Source of the DNA: Oceanobacillus sp. CFH 90083
GTDB lineage: Bacteria; Bacillota; Bacilli; Bacillales; Amphibacillaceae
Assembly: GCF_009389585.1 (NCBI RefSeq)
Contig: NZ_VIYG01000004.1
Coordinates: 313,377-377,376, forward strand
Direction: 5' to 3'
Length of the DNA: 64,000 bases
The position numbers were made by a program, and so were the translations under genes. The notes below the pieces were generated by a model. It saw only the letters and a program-made list of their open reading frames with translations, did not search any database and was not told the origin of the DNA. Every line of letters begins with the position of its first letter. The first letter of the stretch is position 1. Below, piece by piece: positions 45,509 through 55,166 of the stretch.

Positions 45509-45550
45509 AAAAAAAGATAGGGCGCTCCTTAGTTGAAGGAACCGCCCTAT
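45509..45550 (-). terminator. Terminator between ehuB and ehuC
   Basis: On the minus strand, ATAGGGCG...CGCCCTAT with inner CCTT/AAGG pairs is followed by T7. It would end part of the transcripts after ehuB, giving more binding protein than permease. Confidence 0.75.
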
Positions 45551-45588
45551 GGAGTCTTAAAATATAACTATTTCATCAACTTTCGTAG

Positions 45589-46449
45589 TTAAAATTCACC
45601 TTGGCATACTTGCTCCGTTGTCATGGAACCAGCTTCAACAAAGTTCGTTTCCGGATGGAATCCGTTTTGTTCCAGTAATTCAGCAACCGTACCGTCCTCT
45701 TTTAATTCTTCTAATTTTTCGTTATAGGCATCGCGAAGCTCTTCATTTTCAAGACTGAAAGCAGCTGCGCCATAGCTTGGTACACCTTCTACATCTGGCT
45801 GTTCAAAGCTTTCGACAAGCTCTAAGGAATCTGTATTTGCTGAATCAAAAGCCATGCGTACAGTCATTTCTGTGCCGGTTGTGGCGTCAGCACGTCCTGC
45901 TTGAATGGCTGAGAAGGTTGCAGGGATATCTGGAGCCGTAATAATTTGCTCATCAGCTACGCCTTCAGATTTTAGAAACTCAATTTCTGTCGCACCTTCC
46001 ATCACAACGACGGTTATATCAGGGTTATCTGCAATATCTGTATAGCTTTCAATGGATAATGGGTTACCCGCTTCGACAACTAAGCCTTCTCCATATACCA
46101 TTTCCGGCTCACCGAAAAGTGCATTTTCACAGCGTTCTGGATTGATTGCCATACCGGCGGTTATTACATCGAATTGTCCTGCCTGAACACCTGGAATCAG
46201 TTCACTAAAATCAGATAATTGCCCTTCTACATTATCAACTCCAAGCTCGGCAAACACAGCCGTAGCGATATCAACTGCCGCGCCTTTCAGCTCTCCATCT
46301 TCTTCATAAGCATAGGGTGATTCATTAGCAAAACCTACTGAAACTGTGCCCGCATCTTGAATACTTTCTAAGCTATTATCTGATCCGCCACAAGCTGCCA
46401 GCAGCAATACAAATGCAGCCAGACCAGTAAGTATGAATTTTTTCTTCAA
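45589..46449 (-). CDS. ehuB: Ectoine/hydroxyectoine-binding lipoprotein
   Basis: A 286-residue class II solute-binding lipoprotein (lipobox LLAAC near residue 20). The ligand-cleft segments VGFANESPYAYEEDGEL, FDVITAGMAINPERC and the C-terminal MTTEQVC resemble Rhizobium EhuB, including the Cys pair (PERCENALF and EQVCQGEF). TTG start with GGGGG nine bases upstream. First gene of the operon, expected to deliver ectoines to EhuCDA. No ectoine-degradation gene is adjacent. Confidence 0.86.
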   Translation of the reverse strand: MKKKFILTGLAAFVLLLAACGGSDNSLESIQDAGTVSVGFANESPYAYEEDGELKGAAVDIATAVFAELGVDNVEGQLSDFSELIPGVQAGQFDVITAGMAINPERCENALFGEPEMVYGEGLVVEAGNPLSIESYTDIADNPDITVVVMEGATEIEFLKSEGVADEQIITAPDIPATFSAIQAGRADATTGTEMTVRMAFDSANTDSLELVESFEQPDVEGVPSYGAAAFSLENEELRDAYNEKLEELKEDGTVAELLEQNGFHPETNFVEAGSMTTEQVCQGEF

Positions 46450-46812
46450 CTGAATATGCCCCCTAAAATAAAAATATTGATTATCATTGCTAACTTCTTA
46501 GAAAAAGAACGTTACATGAAATCAACATAAGTTAACAAATATGTTACAGAGAAAAGAAAGGATTCTCAAACTGCATATTTTATGAAAAACGCGATTTATT
46601 TCCTGTTTTATGGGGTTATGGGTAAATAGCTTAGATATACCAATATATACCCTACTATAGTTGTTTATCCTCCATATAACGAAGAAGTGTTATTTTATAA
46701 GATTCCCGCTGAATGAGGTTTCACTTTATTTACGGTAAATAGAAATTAATTGAAAAGGGATGCAGAGTCTAATAGGATAGAAGATAAGATGAAAAAAAGG
46801 TGGAGATAGATC
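46450..46812. other. 363-base gap containing a repeat fragment
   Basis: It holds the ehuB promoter (not assignable with confidence) and, at 46701-46730, a CCCGCTGAATGAGGTTTCACTTTAT-type right half of the dispersed repeat family. No gene is seen. Confidence 0.5.
46701..46730. repeat. Dispersed repeat, right-end fragment copy C
   Basis: Contains CTGAATGAGGTTTCACTTTA, nearly identical to the right end of copy A (CTGAATGAAGTTTCACTTTA). Confidence 0.6.
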
Positions 46813-46986
46813 ATGGGAGCTTATATTGCGGTAATTGTTGTATCTGTCATTGTGGTTGCAATGGTTATTATTTTATCTTTAGTCACGCTGTCAAAGGGAT
46901 ATGGCTATAAGCATAAAATTGACCCGCTTCCTGGTGAAGGGGAAAAAGCGGATAATGAGCGAGAAGAAAATAAATCAGTAAAGTAA
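46813..46986 (+). CDS. Small YtzI-like membrane protein
   Basis: A 57-residue protein too short for most gene finders. One membrane helix (residues 5-25, MGAYIAVIVVSVIVVAM) is followed by a conserved-looking KGYGYKHKIDPLPGE segment and a charged tail. It resembles B. subtilis YtzI as I recall it. GGTGGAG lies seven bases before the ATG. Function unknown. Confidence 0.75.
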   Translation: MGAYIAVIVVSVIVVAMVIILSLVTLSKGYGYKHKIDPLPGEGEKADNEREENKSVK

Positions 46987-47160
46987 TGAAGAAAATAGGA
47001 TGGTTTAATATAGCAGTGAATGGAAGTAATCAGAATAAATAAGGGCATAGCATATTGGCATACTTTTTTCGGATAATGACTAAGGTCGGTCAGAGGCAGA
47101 AACAGGGAGGAAGAGGAAACCTGATTTGGAAGGATGCGAGTATAGCTCATTCCGAAAAAT

Positions 47161-47209
47161 AAAAAGAAATGCAAGTAGCGATAAAGCTTGTGCTTGGATT
47201 TCTTTTTTT
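47161..47209. terminator. Terminator between YtzI-like and cwlK genes
   Basis: AAAGAAATGCAAG...CTTG...ATTTCTTT imperfect stem ending in T7; A5 at the other side allows action in both directions. Confidence 0.65.
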
Positions 47210-47235
47210 GTATCTATTTCTGGAAATATAAGGTT

Positions 47236-47793
47236 TTATTCATGTTCAACAGAAGGACGATAGCCTCTTTGAAGCTCAGAAATACTTAAACCGAATGTCA
47301 TTTGCAAATGAGGGTAATCCGGAAAGCGATTAAAATCTCCACCCCATTCAAAGCCTAAATCCTTTGCGATTTCTGCAACCTCAAACCAGTCGGATTCACC
47401 ATTATTATTGCCATCATAGTGAATATCCCAGATTATTTCTCCTTCCTGATTCCGAATGGCATAATCGACAGCCAGTCCATAATTATGGTAGCTTTCCCCT
47501 GCTCTGGCATGGGTAACAATATTTCCGCCATCTTCTCTGCCTCTGGCATACAGTGCATCCTGCTCCTCCTCCGAACGCAGACCATCAGTAATAACAACCT
47601 CTATATCTATATCATCAGCACGATCAATTAATGTTTCTACAGCTTCCTGGACGTCGGGATGAAGCTCCGTGATCGTTTCTCCCTCAACCACTCTTTCATA
47701 AGGGGAATTTGTCAGCTGGTAAAACCAAAATAACAAGCCTATAAAAAGAATAATAACAATCCAGGAAAGCGTAAAATGCTTTAAAGCTTTCAT
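47236..47793 (-). CDS. cwlK: L-alanyl-D-glutamate endopeptidase, CwlK-like
   Basis: A 185-residue M15-family peptidoglycan peptidase with one N-terminal membrane segment (12-30). Zinc and substrate residues are visible in SYHNYGLAVDYA and DYPHLQM, and the DGNNNGESDWFEV loop is characteristic of CwlK, which cleaves the L-Ala-D-Glu bond. It belongs with cell-wall turnover enzymes. Confidence 0.92.
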   Translation of the reverse strand: MKALKHFTLSWIVIILFIGLLFWFYQLTNSPYERVVEGETITELHPDVQEAVETLIDRADDIDIEVVITDGLRSEEEQDALYARGREDGGNIVTHARAGESYHNYGLAVDYAIRNQEGEIIWDIHYDGNNNGESDWFEVAEIAKDLGFEWGGDFNRFPDYPHLQMTFGLSISELQRGYRPSVEHE

Positions 47794-47976
47794 TCGTTAT
47801 TTCAGACTCCTTTGAAAAGTATCTGTAGCTTTAGGATAACATGAATATGAATCTGGTGAAGCGTTGAACAACAAAAAGAATACCCGCTTACTGGATGGAT
47901 AAGCAAGTATGAAATTGATTTCTTCATGGAAGTAGACATATAATATAGGAAACCTGACAGAAATGGAGGAAAAACA

Positions 47977-48597
47977 ATGTATTACCTCATTAGCTGTTTA
48001 ATAGGTTACATCTTTGGCTGTATTCATGGGTCGCAAATTGTTGGTAAAATAAAGAAGCGGGATATTAAGAATGAAGGTGTAAAGAATGCCGGGGCATCGA
48101 ACACAACAATTCTATTAGGCTGGAGATATGGTATTGTGGTTGCTCTCATTGATATTTTTAAAGCAACACTTGCTATATTGCTCGTTTTATTTGTCTTGAG
48201 AGAAGCAGGAATCGCAGCCGGGAACGCGTCTTTATATATTTATTTGACTGCTTTATTTGTCATTATTGGGCATAACTATCCGGTTACCATGAAGTTCAGC
48301 GGCGGGAAAGGAACAGCATCCTTAGTCGGCGCATTAATTGCGATTGACTGGCGGGTTGCTTTCATCGGGATTGCTATTTTATTGTTCTTTACTTTTGCAA
48401 CGGATTATCTCGTTATCGGTGTCCTGTTTATGTATGTTTCTTTTCTTATCACAACGTATTATTTCTTTGGAAATGGACCTGCGCTGGTGGTGGTATTTTT
48501 AACATTGCTGTGTATCTATAAACATTTGGAAAATTATCGCAGAATTATAGCGAAGGAAGAGACGAGACTGTCCAGTATGTTTAAAAAGAGTGCGTAA
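47977..48597 (+). CDS. PlsY-like acyl-phosphate glycerol-3-phosphate acyltransferase paralogue
   Basis: A 206-residue membrane protein with five helices. The PlsY motifs are present: NEGVKNAGASNTTILLG near residue 38, GHNYPVTMKFSGGKGTA near 100. PlsY acylates glycerol 3-phosphate in phospholipid synthesis. The first motif differs from the usual GSGNxGATN, so I treat it as a divergent paralogue rather than the main enzyme. Confidence 0.85.
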   Translation: MYYLISCLIGYIFGCIHGSQIVGKIKKRDIKNEGVKNAGASNTTILLGWRYGIVVALIDIFKATLAILLVLFVLREAGIAAGNASLYIYLTALFVIIGHNYPVTMKFSGGKGTASLVGALIAIDWRVAFIGIAILLFFTFATDYLVIGVLFMYVSFLITTYYFFGNGPALVVVFLTLLCIYKHLENYRRIIAKEETRLSSMFKKSA

Positions 48598-48634
48598 AGA
48601 GAACGCTTAAAGAAAAAGCTTTTTATGGAGGTGT

Positions 48635-49126
48635 GTGCCAGGATTGGATATTTTATTATGGATCATCATTATCTTATTATTTATCGCAAGTTTTCTGGGA
48701 ATTATCTTTCCGATGATTCCATCTGTTATCGCTATATGGGGAGGATTTTTAGTCTACAATTTCTTTATCAATAATGATTCGCTGACCTGGTGGTTCTGGA
48801 CAGGCATGATTGTGATCACAGTCATTCTAATTGTAGCGGATATTATCGCCAACAGTTATTTTGTGAAAAAATTTGGGGGAAGTAAAGCCGGAGAAAGAGG
48901 AGCAGCGATAGCTGTTATTGTCGGTTCATTTATTACTCCGCCATTTGGAATTATCTATGTGCCATTTTTAACGGTTCTCGCTATCGAAATGATGCAGCGG
49001 AGGACAGCTAAAGAAGCATTCCGGGCGTCTGTCGGCTCTTTTTTAGGATTTTTAGGCGGCTCTGTTGCAAAAGTTGTTCTGCAGCTGGTGATGATTGTCT
49101 GGTTTTTTATCGCAATCTGGTTTTAA
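48635..49126 (+). CDS. DUF456 membrane protein
   Basis: A 163-residue protein with four to five membrane helices and glycine-rich GxxPxxP-type turns (FLGIIFPMIPSVIAIWGG, then SFITPPFGIIYVPF) characteristic of DUF456 proteins such as YqgC. Role unknown. Two starts compete: GTG 48635 is only three bases from GGAGG, while TTG 48644 gives a more family-like beginning but has 12-base spacing. Overlaps a terminator at its end. Confidence 0.85.
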   Translation: MPGLDILLWIIIILLFIASFLGIIFPMIPSVIAIWGGFLVYNFFINNDSLTWWFWTGMIVITVILIVADIIANSYFVKKFGGSKAGERGAAIAVIVGSFITPPFGIIYVPFLTVLAIEMMQRRTAKEAFRASVGSFLGFLGGSVAKVVLQLVMIVWFFIAIWF

Positions 49127-49158
49127 GCAGGCAATATATATGAAAAAATCGCCTGCTT
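49125..49158. terminator. Hairpin at the end of the DUF456 gene
   Basis: AAGCAGGC and GCCTGCTT arms; only a weak T-tract follows, so efficiency is uncertain. Confidence 0.5.
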
Positions 49159-49159
49159 C

Positions 49160-49188
49160 TTGACTTTCGCCAGTGAGAACTATATATT
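49160..49188 (+). promoter_or_regulatory. proS promoter
   Basis: TTGACT (49160-49165), 17-base spacer, TATATT (49183-49188), placed just before the T-box leader. Confidence 0.7.
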
Positions 49189-49199
49189 AAAAGCATAGT

Positions 49200-49456
49200 T
49201 GAAATGTTGACGGAGAATAGTACGTTGTGATTGTCTAATACAGAGAGAAAAAGAGGGCTGAGACTTTTTCTTAGACATACAGGGGAACCTGCCTCCCGAG
49301 TTCGCCATATAAGGAGATACAGCTCTGAAATTGGCGCGGTTTTAGGCCGTTATCCAATGAAGTGTATATATTTGCTGAAGATCATTTGTGAAATTGTGGA
49401 ATGACTGCTTATATATAAACAAGGGTGGTACCACCTAAGCCTCGGTCCCTTTTTGG
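49200..49456 (+). ncRNA. T-box leader RNA sensing uncharged tRNA-Pro
   Basis: The leader starts with a GACGGAGAATAGTACG Stem I pattern and a distal GAGGGCTGAGA loop. The specifier reads CCT (49288-49290) in GGGGAACCTGCC, a proline codon followed by purine and by the usual CCTNNNGAG sequence. The antiterminator core AACAAGGGTGGTACCACC (49418-49435) has the TGGT bulge matching a discriminator A, and a GGTCCCTTTTT terminator ends it. Uncharged tRNA-Pro should permit readthrough into proS. Confidence 0.95.
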
Positions 49457-49528
49457 ATGGAGGATTTTTTGTGTTTACATGGATTTTTAAATAATAGCAG
49501 AACATATTGAAGAAAGAGGTGCTTACAA

Positions 49529-50965
49529 TTGGGTAAGAAAAATAAACAATTTGTAGAGAAAATTACAGCGATGGAGGACGATTTCGCACAGTGGTATACA
49601 GACGTTGTGAAGCAGGCTGAGCTTGTTGACTACGGTCAAGTACGTGGAACAATGATTATCAAGCCTTATGGCTATGCAATTTGGGAAAATATTAAGAATG
49701 AATTAGATCATATGTTTAAGGAAACAGGCCATACCAATGTTGCCTTTCCACTGTTTATTCCAGAAAGCTTATTACAAAAGGAAAAAGATCATGTAGAAGG
49801 CTTTGCTCCTGAGGTTGCCTGGGTAACCCATGGCGGTGACGAAGAATTAACAGAACGTATTGCGGTACGTCCAACTTCTGAGGTGCTTTTCTGTGATTAT
49901 TATTCAAATAATATTCACTCTTATCGTGATCTGCCAAAGCTGTATAATCAATGGTCCAATGTGGTTCGCTGGGAAAAAACAACCCGTCCATTCCTGCGTT
50001 CCTCCGAATTCCATTGGCAGGAAGGACATACAGCGCATGCAACAGATGAAGAAGCAACAGAGGAAACAAACCGTATGCTTGAAATTTATGCAAAACTTGT
50101 TGAAGATTATTTAGCTATTCCTGTTTTGAAGGGAACGAAAACAGATAAGGAAAAATTTGCAGGTGCAAAATTCACGTTAACTATTGAAGCATTGATGCAT
50201 GATGGAAAAGCATTGCAGTCTGGTACATCTCATCATTTTGGTTCCGGTTTTGCCGAAGCATTTGATATTACGTATCTGGACGAAAATGGAAAAAGTCAAT
50301 TTGTTCATCAAACTTCCTGGGGCTTATCGACGCGTATTATGGGAGCTTTAATCATGGTACATGGGGATAACCGCGGATTAGTTGTTCCGCCAAAAATTGC
50401 TCCAACACAGGCAATGATTGTGCCGATTGCGCAGCACAAAGAAGGTGTGCTGGATAAGGCATATGCTTTACGTGATCAGTTAGCGAAAATTGCCCGTGTA
50501 GATATTGACGGCAGTGATAAAATGCCGGGCTGGAAATTTAATGAATACGAAATGAAAGGTATTCCAGTTCGTATCGAAATGGGACCAAAGGATATTGAGA
50601 AAGAACAGGTTGTTCTTGTCCGCCGTGATACTGGTGAAAAGGAATTCGTTGCTTTAACAGATGTGGAAGAGCGTCTTGCTGCATTGCTGGATGAAGTACA
50701 GGCAAATCTTTATAAGCGTGCCTTGGAGCATCGGATAGAGATGACACATACGGCGAAGGACATGGATCAATTCAAAACAGAAATCGAAAAAGGCGGATTT
50801 GTCAAAGCAATGTGGTGTGGAGATGTTGCTTGTGAAGAAAAGATTAAAGAAGAAACAACTGCAACGTCCCGTTGTATCCCATTTGAACCGGAAAGTGTAT
50901 CCGATAAATGTGTATGCTGCGGTAAAGAAGCAAAAGAATTAGTTTACTGGGCCAGAGCATATTAA
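49529..50965 (+). CDS. proS: Prolyl-tRNA synthetase, archaeal/eukaryotic-like type
   Basis: A 478-residue class II enzyme of the shorter ProRS type, without the bacterial INS editing insertion. Motif 2 ([28 protein letters not shown]) and motif 3 ([21 protein letters not shown]) are present, and the C-terminal Cys residues ([17 protein letters not shown]) suggest the zinc-binding tail of this group. Starts at TTG after AAAGAGGTG. Controlled by the T-box just upstream. A second, INS-type ProRS may exist elsewhere. Confidence 0.95.
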   Translation: MGKKNKQFVEKITAMEDDFAQWYTDVVKQAELVDYGQVRGTMIIKPYGYAIWENIKNELDHMFKETGHTNVAFPLFIPESLLQKEKDHVEGFAPEVAWVTHGGDEELTERIAVRPTSEVLFCDYYSNNIHSYRDLPKLYNQWSNVVRWEKTTRPFLRSSEFHWQEGHTAHATDEEATEETNRMLEIYAKLVEDYLAIPVLKGTKTDKEKFAGAKFTLTIEALMHDGKALQSGTSHHFGSGFAEAFDITYLDENGKSQFVHQTSWGLSTRIMGALIMVHGDNRGLVVPPKIAPTQAMIVPIAQHKEGVLDKAYALRDQLAKIARVDIDGSDKMPGWKFNEYEMKGIPVRIEMGPKDIEKEQVVLVRRDTGEKEFVALTDVEERLAALLDEVQANLYKRALEHRIEMTHTAKDMDQFKTEIEKGGFVKAMWCGDVACEEKIKEETTATSRCIPFEPESVSDKCVCCGKEAKELVYWARAY

Positions 50966-50978
50966 TAACTGAAAAAGT

Positions 50979-51011
50979 AATCAGACTGGGTTTTAAGCTC
51001 AGTCTGATTTT
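50979..51011 (+). terminator. Terminator after proS
   Basis: AATCAGACTG and CAGTCTGATT arms around a 13-base loop, followed by TTTATGT. Confidence 0.85.
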
Positions 51012-51106
51012 ATGTATTTAAAGCGAAAGCTGATGAATAGCTGAGGGTATAAAGCTTCGATATATATCTGATTAATTATCTGAAAACATAATTTTTATTT
51101 TGCCTA

Positions 51107-51136
51107 TTGCCTAAGCATGCATAAACGTGGTATAAA
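51107..51136 (+). promoter_or_regulatory. Promoter of the amidohydrolase and ABC transporter operon
   Basis: TTGCCT (51107-51112), 18-base spacer, TATAAA (51131-51136). About 50 bases of leader follow. Confidence 0.5.
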
Positions 51137-51181
51137 TATACATGTTAATTAATAAATATACATTCGGTGAGGGAATAAATT

Positions 51182-52357
51182 ATGAAAGCAAATTTAAAAA
51201 ATGAATTAGATAAAGTAATGAGTGATTTAACAAATTTAAGCGATACTATTTTTGAAAATCCAGAGCTTGGAGATCAGGAATATGAATCTATGAAGCTGTT
51301 AACAGATTATTTAACAGCACATCAATTTGAAGTAGAAAAAGGTATTGTTGATCGTGATACAGCTTTTAAAGCAACCTACTCAAGTGGAAAGCCTGGTCCT
51401 CAGATTGCATATTTGGCTGAATATGATGCACTCCCAGGTGTAGGACACGGCTGCGGACATAATTTAATTGGCACGATGAGTGTTGGAGCGGGGGTTGTAT
51501 TAAGTAAAGTCATCGATGAAATTGGTGGAACTGTTCATGTATTTGGCACCCCGGCAGAAGAAACAAACGGAGCTAAAGTTCCGATGAGCGAGCAGGGAGT
51601 GTTTGATGGTATTGATGCTGCGATGATTTTACACCCAAGTGATACATCACAGGTAAGCGGTGAATCGTTGGCTATGGATGCGATCCAGTTTGAGTATCAT
51701 GGAAAAACAGCCCATGCTGCAGCAGCTCCGGAAAAAGGAATTAATGCATTAGACGGTGTACTCCAATTATTTAATGGTATTAACGCATTAAGACAGCATG
51801 TAAAATCAGATGTCCGTATTCACGGCGTTATTCCAGAGGGAGGCCATGCTGCAAATGTAGTTCCTGATAAAGCAGTGGCCCAGTTCTATGTCCGGGCAAA
51901 TAATCGTCCTTATCTGAATGAGGTAGTCGAGAAGGTAAAGCATATTGCTGAAGGAGCAGCATTAATGACAGGAGCAGCATTAAACATATCAAATTATGAA
52001 TTAAGCTATGACAATATGATAACGAATAGCGTTTTATCTGATTTATTTACAGCGAATCTAAAGGAGACCAGCAGATTGCCTGTGCTTGGAGCAAAAGAAT
52101 CTTACGGATCGATTGATATGGGAAATGTGAGCCAGGTTGTGCCGGCTATCCATCCGTATATCGGATTAAATAAAGAAGGGTTAATTGCGCATACGAAAGA
52201 ATTTGCTGACCAGACCATTACAGATGATGGGCATTTGGCCTTATATGAAGGGGCACTCTCTTTAGCAAAAACAGGCTATGATTTATTGACAAATGAAGAA
52301 GCAGTCCAAGCAATGAAAGAAGAATTCAATAAAAACAAAGAAGAGGTAACAGTCTAA
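51182..52357 (+). CDS. M20 amidohydrolase (AbgB/HipO-like)
   Basis: A 391-residue M20D-type metallohydrolase. The metal-binding His residues are in GHGCGHNLIG, with AEYDALPG before it and GTPAEETNG near residue 125; the dimerisation domain follows at about 165-275. Members deacylate N-acyl or N-acetyl amino acids or indole conjugates. The stop overlaps the next gene (TAATG), and three ABC genes for amino-acid uptake follow, so it probably processes the imported ligand. Confidence 0.88.
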   Translation: MKANLKNELDKVMSDLTNLSDTIFENPELGDQEYESMKLLTDYLTAHQFEVEKGIVDRDTAFKATYSSGKPGPQIAYLAEYDALPGVGHGCGHNLIGTMSVGAGVVLSKVIDEIGGTVHVFGTPAEETNGAKVPMSEQGVFDGIDAAMILHPSDTSQVSGESLAMDAIQFEYHGKTAHAAAAPEKGINALDGVLQLFNGINALRQHVKSDVRIHGVIPEGGHAANVVPDKAVAQFYVRANNRPYLNEVVEKVKHIAEGAALMTGAALNISNYELSYDNMITNSVLSDLFTANLKETSRLPVLGAKESYGSIDMGNVSQVVPAIHPYIGLNKEGLIAHTKEFADQTITDDGHLALYEGALSLAKTGYDLLTNEEAVQAMKEEFNKNKEEVTV

Positions 52358-53130
52358 TGAATAAAAAGCTAATTTTACTTTTAGGTACATTATTATTTAC
52401 TGCATTATTAGCAGCTTGCGGATCAGATGATAATGATTCCGAAACAGCAAGCAAAGATAAAGACGTATTAAAAATGGGAACATCTGCTGATTTCCCTCCA
52501 TATGAATCACGAAATCCTCAAGGGGAATTTGAAGGATTTGATATTGAATTAGCTAAACTTATTGCGGAAGAATTAGATATGCAATTAGAAATTGAAGATA
52601 TGAAATTTGAAGGTCTTATCGGTTCCTTACAGGCGGATCGTGTGGACATGGTAATATCAGGGATGAATGCAAGTGAGGATCGTAAAAAGAATGTAGACTT
52701 TTCGAGGGTTTATAATGATTCAGGACAAATGTTTGTTACCAAAGACAAGCCAATGGAATCTTTAGAAGACCTTGAAGGTAAAACGCTTGGTGTACAGCTC
52801 GGCTCTATTCAAGAAAAAGGAGCAGATGCTTTAGCGGAGGAGTATGATATCGAAGTGAAAAAAGTAGATGATGCCGGTATTTTAGCGCAAGAACTGAATG
52901 CGAATCGTATCGACGTTGTGTATTTTTCTAAAGAAGTTGCCCAAGGCTTTATAGATTCCCAAGGATTCTCAGGCTTTGAAGATCCAAATACTCTGGATTC
53001 TGGTATGGCAATTGCATTCCCTAAAGGCAGTGACTTAGTGGATGATGTGAACGCTGTTTTAGAAAAATTTGAAGAAGATGGTACGTTAGACAGTTTAAAA
53101 GAAGAATGGATACCAGGATCTGTTCAATAA
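52357..53130 (+). CDS. Amino-acid-type ABC transporter substrate-binding lipoprotein
   Basis: A 257-residue class II binding protein with lipobox LLAAC. The cleft segments GTSADFPPYESRNPQGEF, FDIELAKLIAEE and MVISGMNASEDRKKNVDF are characteristic of polar-amino-acid binders (TcyA/GlnH group). Which amino acid or derivative cannot be read reliably. Coupled to the amidohydrolase by a one-base overlap. Confidence 0.92.
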   Translation: MNKKLILLLGTLLFTALLAACGSDDNDSETASKDKDVLKMGTSADFPPYESRNPQGEFEGFDIELAKLIAEELDMQLEIEDMKFEGLIGSLQADRVDMVISGMNASEDRKKNVDFSRVYNDSGQMFVTKDKPMESLEDLEGKTLGVQLGSIQEKGADALAEEYDIEVKKVDDAGILAQELNANRIDVVYFSKEVAQGFIDSQGFSGFEDPNTLDSGMAIAFPKGSDLVDDVNAVLEKFEEDGTLDSLKEEWIPGSVQ

Positions 53131-53161
53131 AATACAGGATAAAGAAATGAGGTGACAGGGC

Positions 53162-53821
53162 ATGAATTTGGATTTTTCCCAAATCGTGCCTTATATTCCT
53201 TTTATACTGGAAGGAATAGGTGCAACATTAAAATTTGTTAGTGTATCCATTTTGGCAGGGTTTATATTGGGGACTATTTTAGCAATTTTCAAAATAACCG
53301 GCTTTTGGCCGCTGAAGGTATTTGCTGATGTGTATACATCGATCTTCCGCGGTACACCGCTTATTTTACAATTAATGATTATATACTTAGCTGTTCCGCA
53401 GTTGACAGGTTATGATATATCTGCATTTTTATCTGCTGTTTTAGCATTTGGATTAAATTCAGCTGCGTATGTATCTGAAATTATCCGTGCCGGTATTATG
53501 GCAGTGGACAAAGGACAGACGGAGGCTGCCAAAGCGTTAGGTGTTCCTTATCGCGCTATGATGTTAAATATTATTTTGCCACAGGCTTTTAAAAATATTC
53601 TTCCGGCACTAATGAATGAATTTATTACGTTAACAAAGGAATCAGCATTAGTATCTACGATTGGTTATCTGGATTTAATGCGCCGGGCACAAATTGCTGG
53701 TGCGGATATTTATAGAAACTTTGAACCGCTCTTTTTTGCAGGAGTAATTTATTGGGTTATGGTTACCATACTGACCTTGGCCGGACGGTATGTTGAACGG
53801 AGGATGAGACAGAGTGATTAA
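53162..53821 (+). CDS. Amino-acid-type ABC transporter permease
   Basis: A 219-residue HisM/GlnP-type permease with five membrane helices and a clear EAA loop ([28 protein letters not shown]). GAGGTGACAGGGC precedes the ATG. Overlaps the ATPase gene by eight bases. It presumably acts as homodimer, since no second permease gene is in the operon. Confidence 0.92.
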   Translation: MNLDFSQIVPYIPFILEGIGATLKFVSVSILAGFILGTILAIFKITGFWPLKVFADVYTSIFRGTPLILQLMIIYLAVPQLTGYDISAFLSAVLAFGLNSAAYVSEIIRAGIMAVDKGQTEAAKALGVPYRAMMLNIILPQAFKNILPALMNEFITLTKESALVSTIGYLDLMRRAQIAGADIYRNFEPLFFAGVIYWVMVTILTLAGRYVERRMRQSD

Positions 53822-54536
53822 AGCAGATCATATCACAAAAGTATTCGGTAAAAATGAAGTGTTAAAGGGAATTAGCACAACAGTTGAAAAAGGTGAGGTT
53901 GTTACAATTATCGGGCCTTCCGGATCTGGCAAATCAACCTTTCTGCGCTGTCTTAATCTATTGGAGGAACCAACCTCCGGACAGATATATATTAATGATG
54001 AGGAAATTACTTCTCCACGGGTTAACAAAATGGAAATACGAAAGAGCATCGGAATGGTGTTTCAGCATTTTCATCTGTTCCCCCATATGACTGCTCTTGA
54101 AAATGTGATGTATGCACCACAGAAGGTAAAAGGCATGTCGAAAAAAGAAGCGGAGCAGATTGGCAAAAACTTGCTGGCAAGAGTGGGGATGACAGATAAA
54201 GAAACAGCATATCCCAATCGTCTGTCAGGCGGTCAGAAGCAGCGTGTTGCCATTGCCAGAGCACTGGCAATGGAGCCGGAAATTATGCTTTTTGATGAAC
54301 CGACTTCTGCACTGGATCCGGAAATGGTCAAAGAGGTTCTCGACGTTATGAAAGGTCTGGCAGAGACAGGCATGACGATGGTTATTGTTACACATGAAAT
54401 GAATTTTGCAAAGGAAGTTGCAGATAAGATACTCTTTTTGGATGACGGTGTGCTGCTGGAAGAAACAGAGCCAAATACATTTTTCACCAATCCGAGTACC
54501 GAACGGGCACAAAGCTTTTTAGAAAAAGTACTCTAA
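53814..54536 (+). CDS. Amino-acid-type ABC transporter ATPase
   Basis: A 240-residue polar-amino-acid uptake ATPase (GlnQ/TcyC-like). Walker [10 protein letters not shown], signature [14 protein letters not shown], Walker [15 protein letters not shown], switch THEMNFA. The start is GTG. Last gene of the four-gene operon, with a terminator just beyond. Confidence 0.93.
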   Translation: MIKADHITKVFGKNEVLKGISTTVEKGEVVTIIGPSGSGKSTFLRCLNLLEEPTSGQIYINDEEITSPRVNKMEIRKSIGMVFQHFHLFPHMTALENVMYAPQKVKGMSKKEAEQIGKNLLARVGMTDKETAYPNRLSGGQKQRVAIARALAMEPEIMLFDEPTSALDPEMVKEVLDVMKGLAETGMTMVIVTHEMNFAKEVADKILFLDDGVLLEETEPNTFFTNPSTERAQSFLEKVL

Positions 54537-54612
54537 AAACAAAAGCGCAGGGATGATATAAACATGGCTTCAGCTAAGTCAGGTTTTCTGCATCTCTTGC
54601 GCTTTTGTTTCT
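54537..54612. terminator. Bidirectional terminator between ABC operon and glutathione peroxidase
   Basis: ACAAAAGCGCA and TGCGCTTTTGT outer arms with ~50 bases between them; A and T runs on each side serve both convergent transcripts. Confidence 0.75.
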
Positions 54613-55094
54613 TATTTATTTAGAAGTGCTTTGATATCCTGTTCGATCATATCCGGATTCTTTTGCGGGCCAAATCGTTTCACCACTTGTCCGTCCTTAT
54701 CAATCAGGAACTTCGTAAAATTCCATTTAATTTGTTCACCTAGTATCCCCTTTTGTTCACGCGTTAAAAAATCAAATAAGGGATGTGCATTTTTCCCTTT
54801 TACATCAATTTTGGAAAACATTTGAAACGTGACACCATAGTTCTGTTGACAAAATTGTTTAATTTCTTCGTCTGCTCCCGGATCTTGATGGCCAAATTGA
54901 TTGCATGGAAAACCGAGTATTTCAAAATCCTGCTCTTCATACTTTTCATATAATTTTTGCAAGCCTTCAAACTGAGGAGTGAAGCCACATTTGCTTGCAG
55001 TGTTTACGATGAGCAACACCTTCTCTTTGTAATCAGACAGCGATTTCTCTTCACCATTCATTTCTTTTACTGAAAAATCATAGATATTTGTCAT
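54612..55094 (-). CDS. Glutathione peroxidase-like thiol peroxidase
   Basis: A 160-residue GPx/BsaA-type protein. The peroxidatic Cys is in [11 protein letters not shown], with Gln in [12 protein letters not shown] and Trp-Asn in IKWNFTKF. Being Cys-based, it most likely uses thioredoxin or bacillithiol rather than glutathione. ATG 55094 has GGTGGGG just ahead; the earlier ATG at 55136 is in the shared promoter region with the divergent GNAT gene. Confidence 0.93.
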   Translation of the reverse strand: MTNIYDFSVKEMNGEEKSLSDYKEKVLLIVNTASKCGFTPQFEGLQKLYEKYEEQDFEILGFPCNQFGHQDPGADEEIKQFCQQNYGVTFQMFSKIDVKGKNAHPLFDFLTREQKGILGEQIKWNFTKFLIDKDGQVVKRFGPQKNPDMIEQDIKALLNK

Positions 55095-55166
55095 ACTACC
55101 CCACCTCAAAAAATGATAAGATGTAAATGATTCCAATTGTATTATAGCAGGAAAGGACGTTTATTT

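Noticed and set aside
46465-46490. Possible Fur box upstream of ehuB (ATTGATTATCATTGC)
   Set aside because: Only one half of the 7-1-7 pattern is present, and ectoine uptake is not an iron function.
49260-49275. TPP-riboswitch-like CTGAGA in the proS leader
   Set aside because: It lies in the distal loop of T-box Stem I; the other TPP elements are absent.
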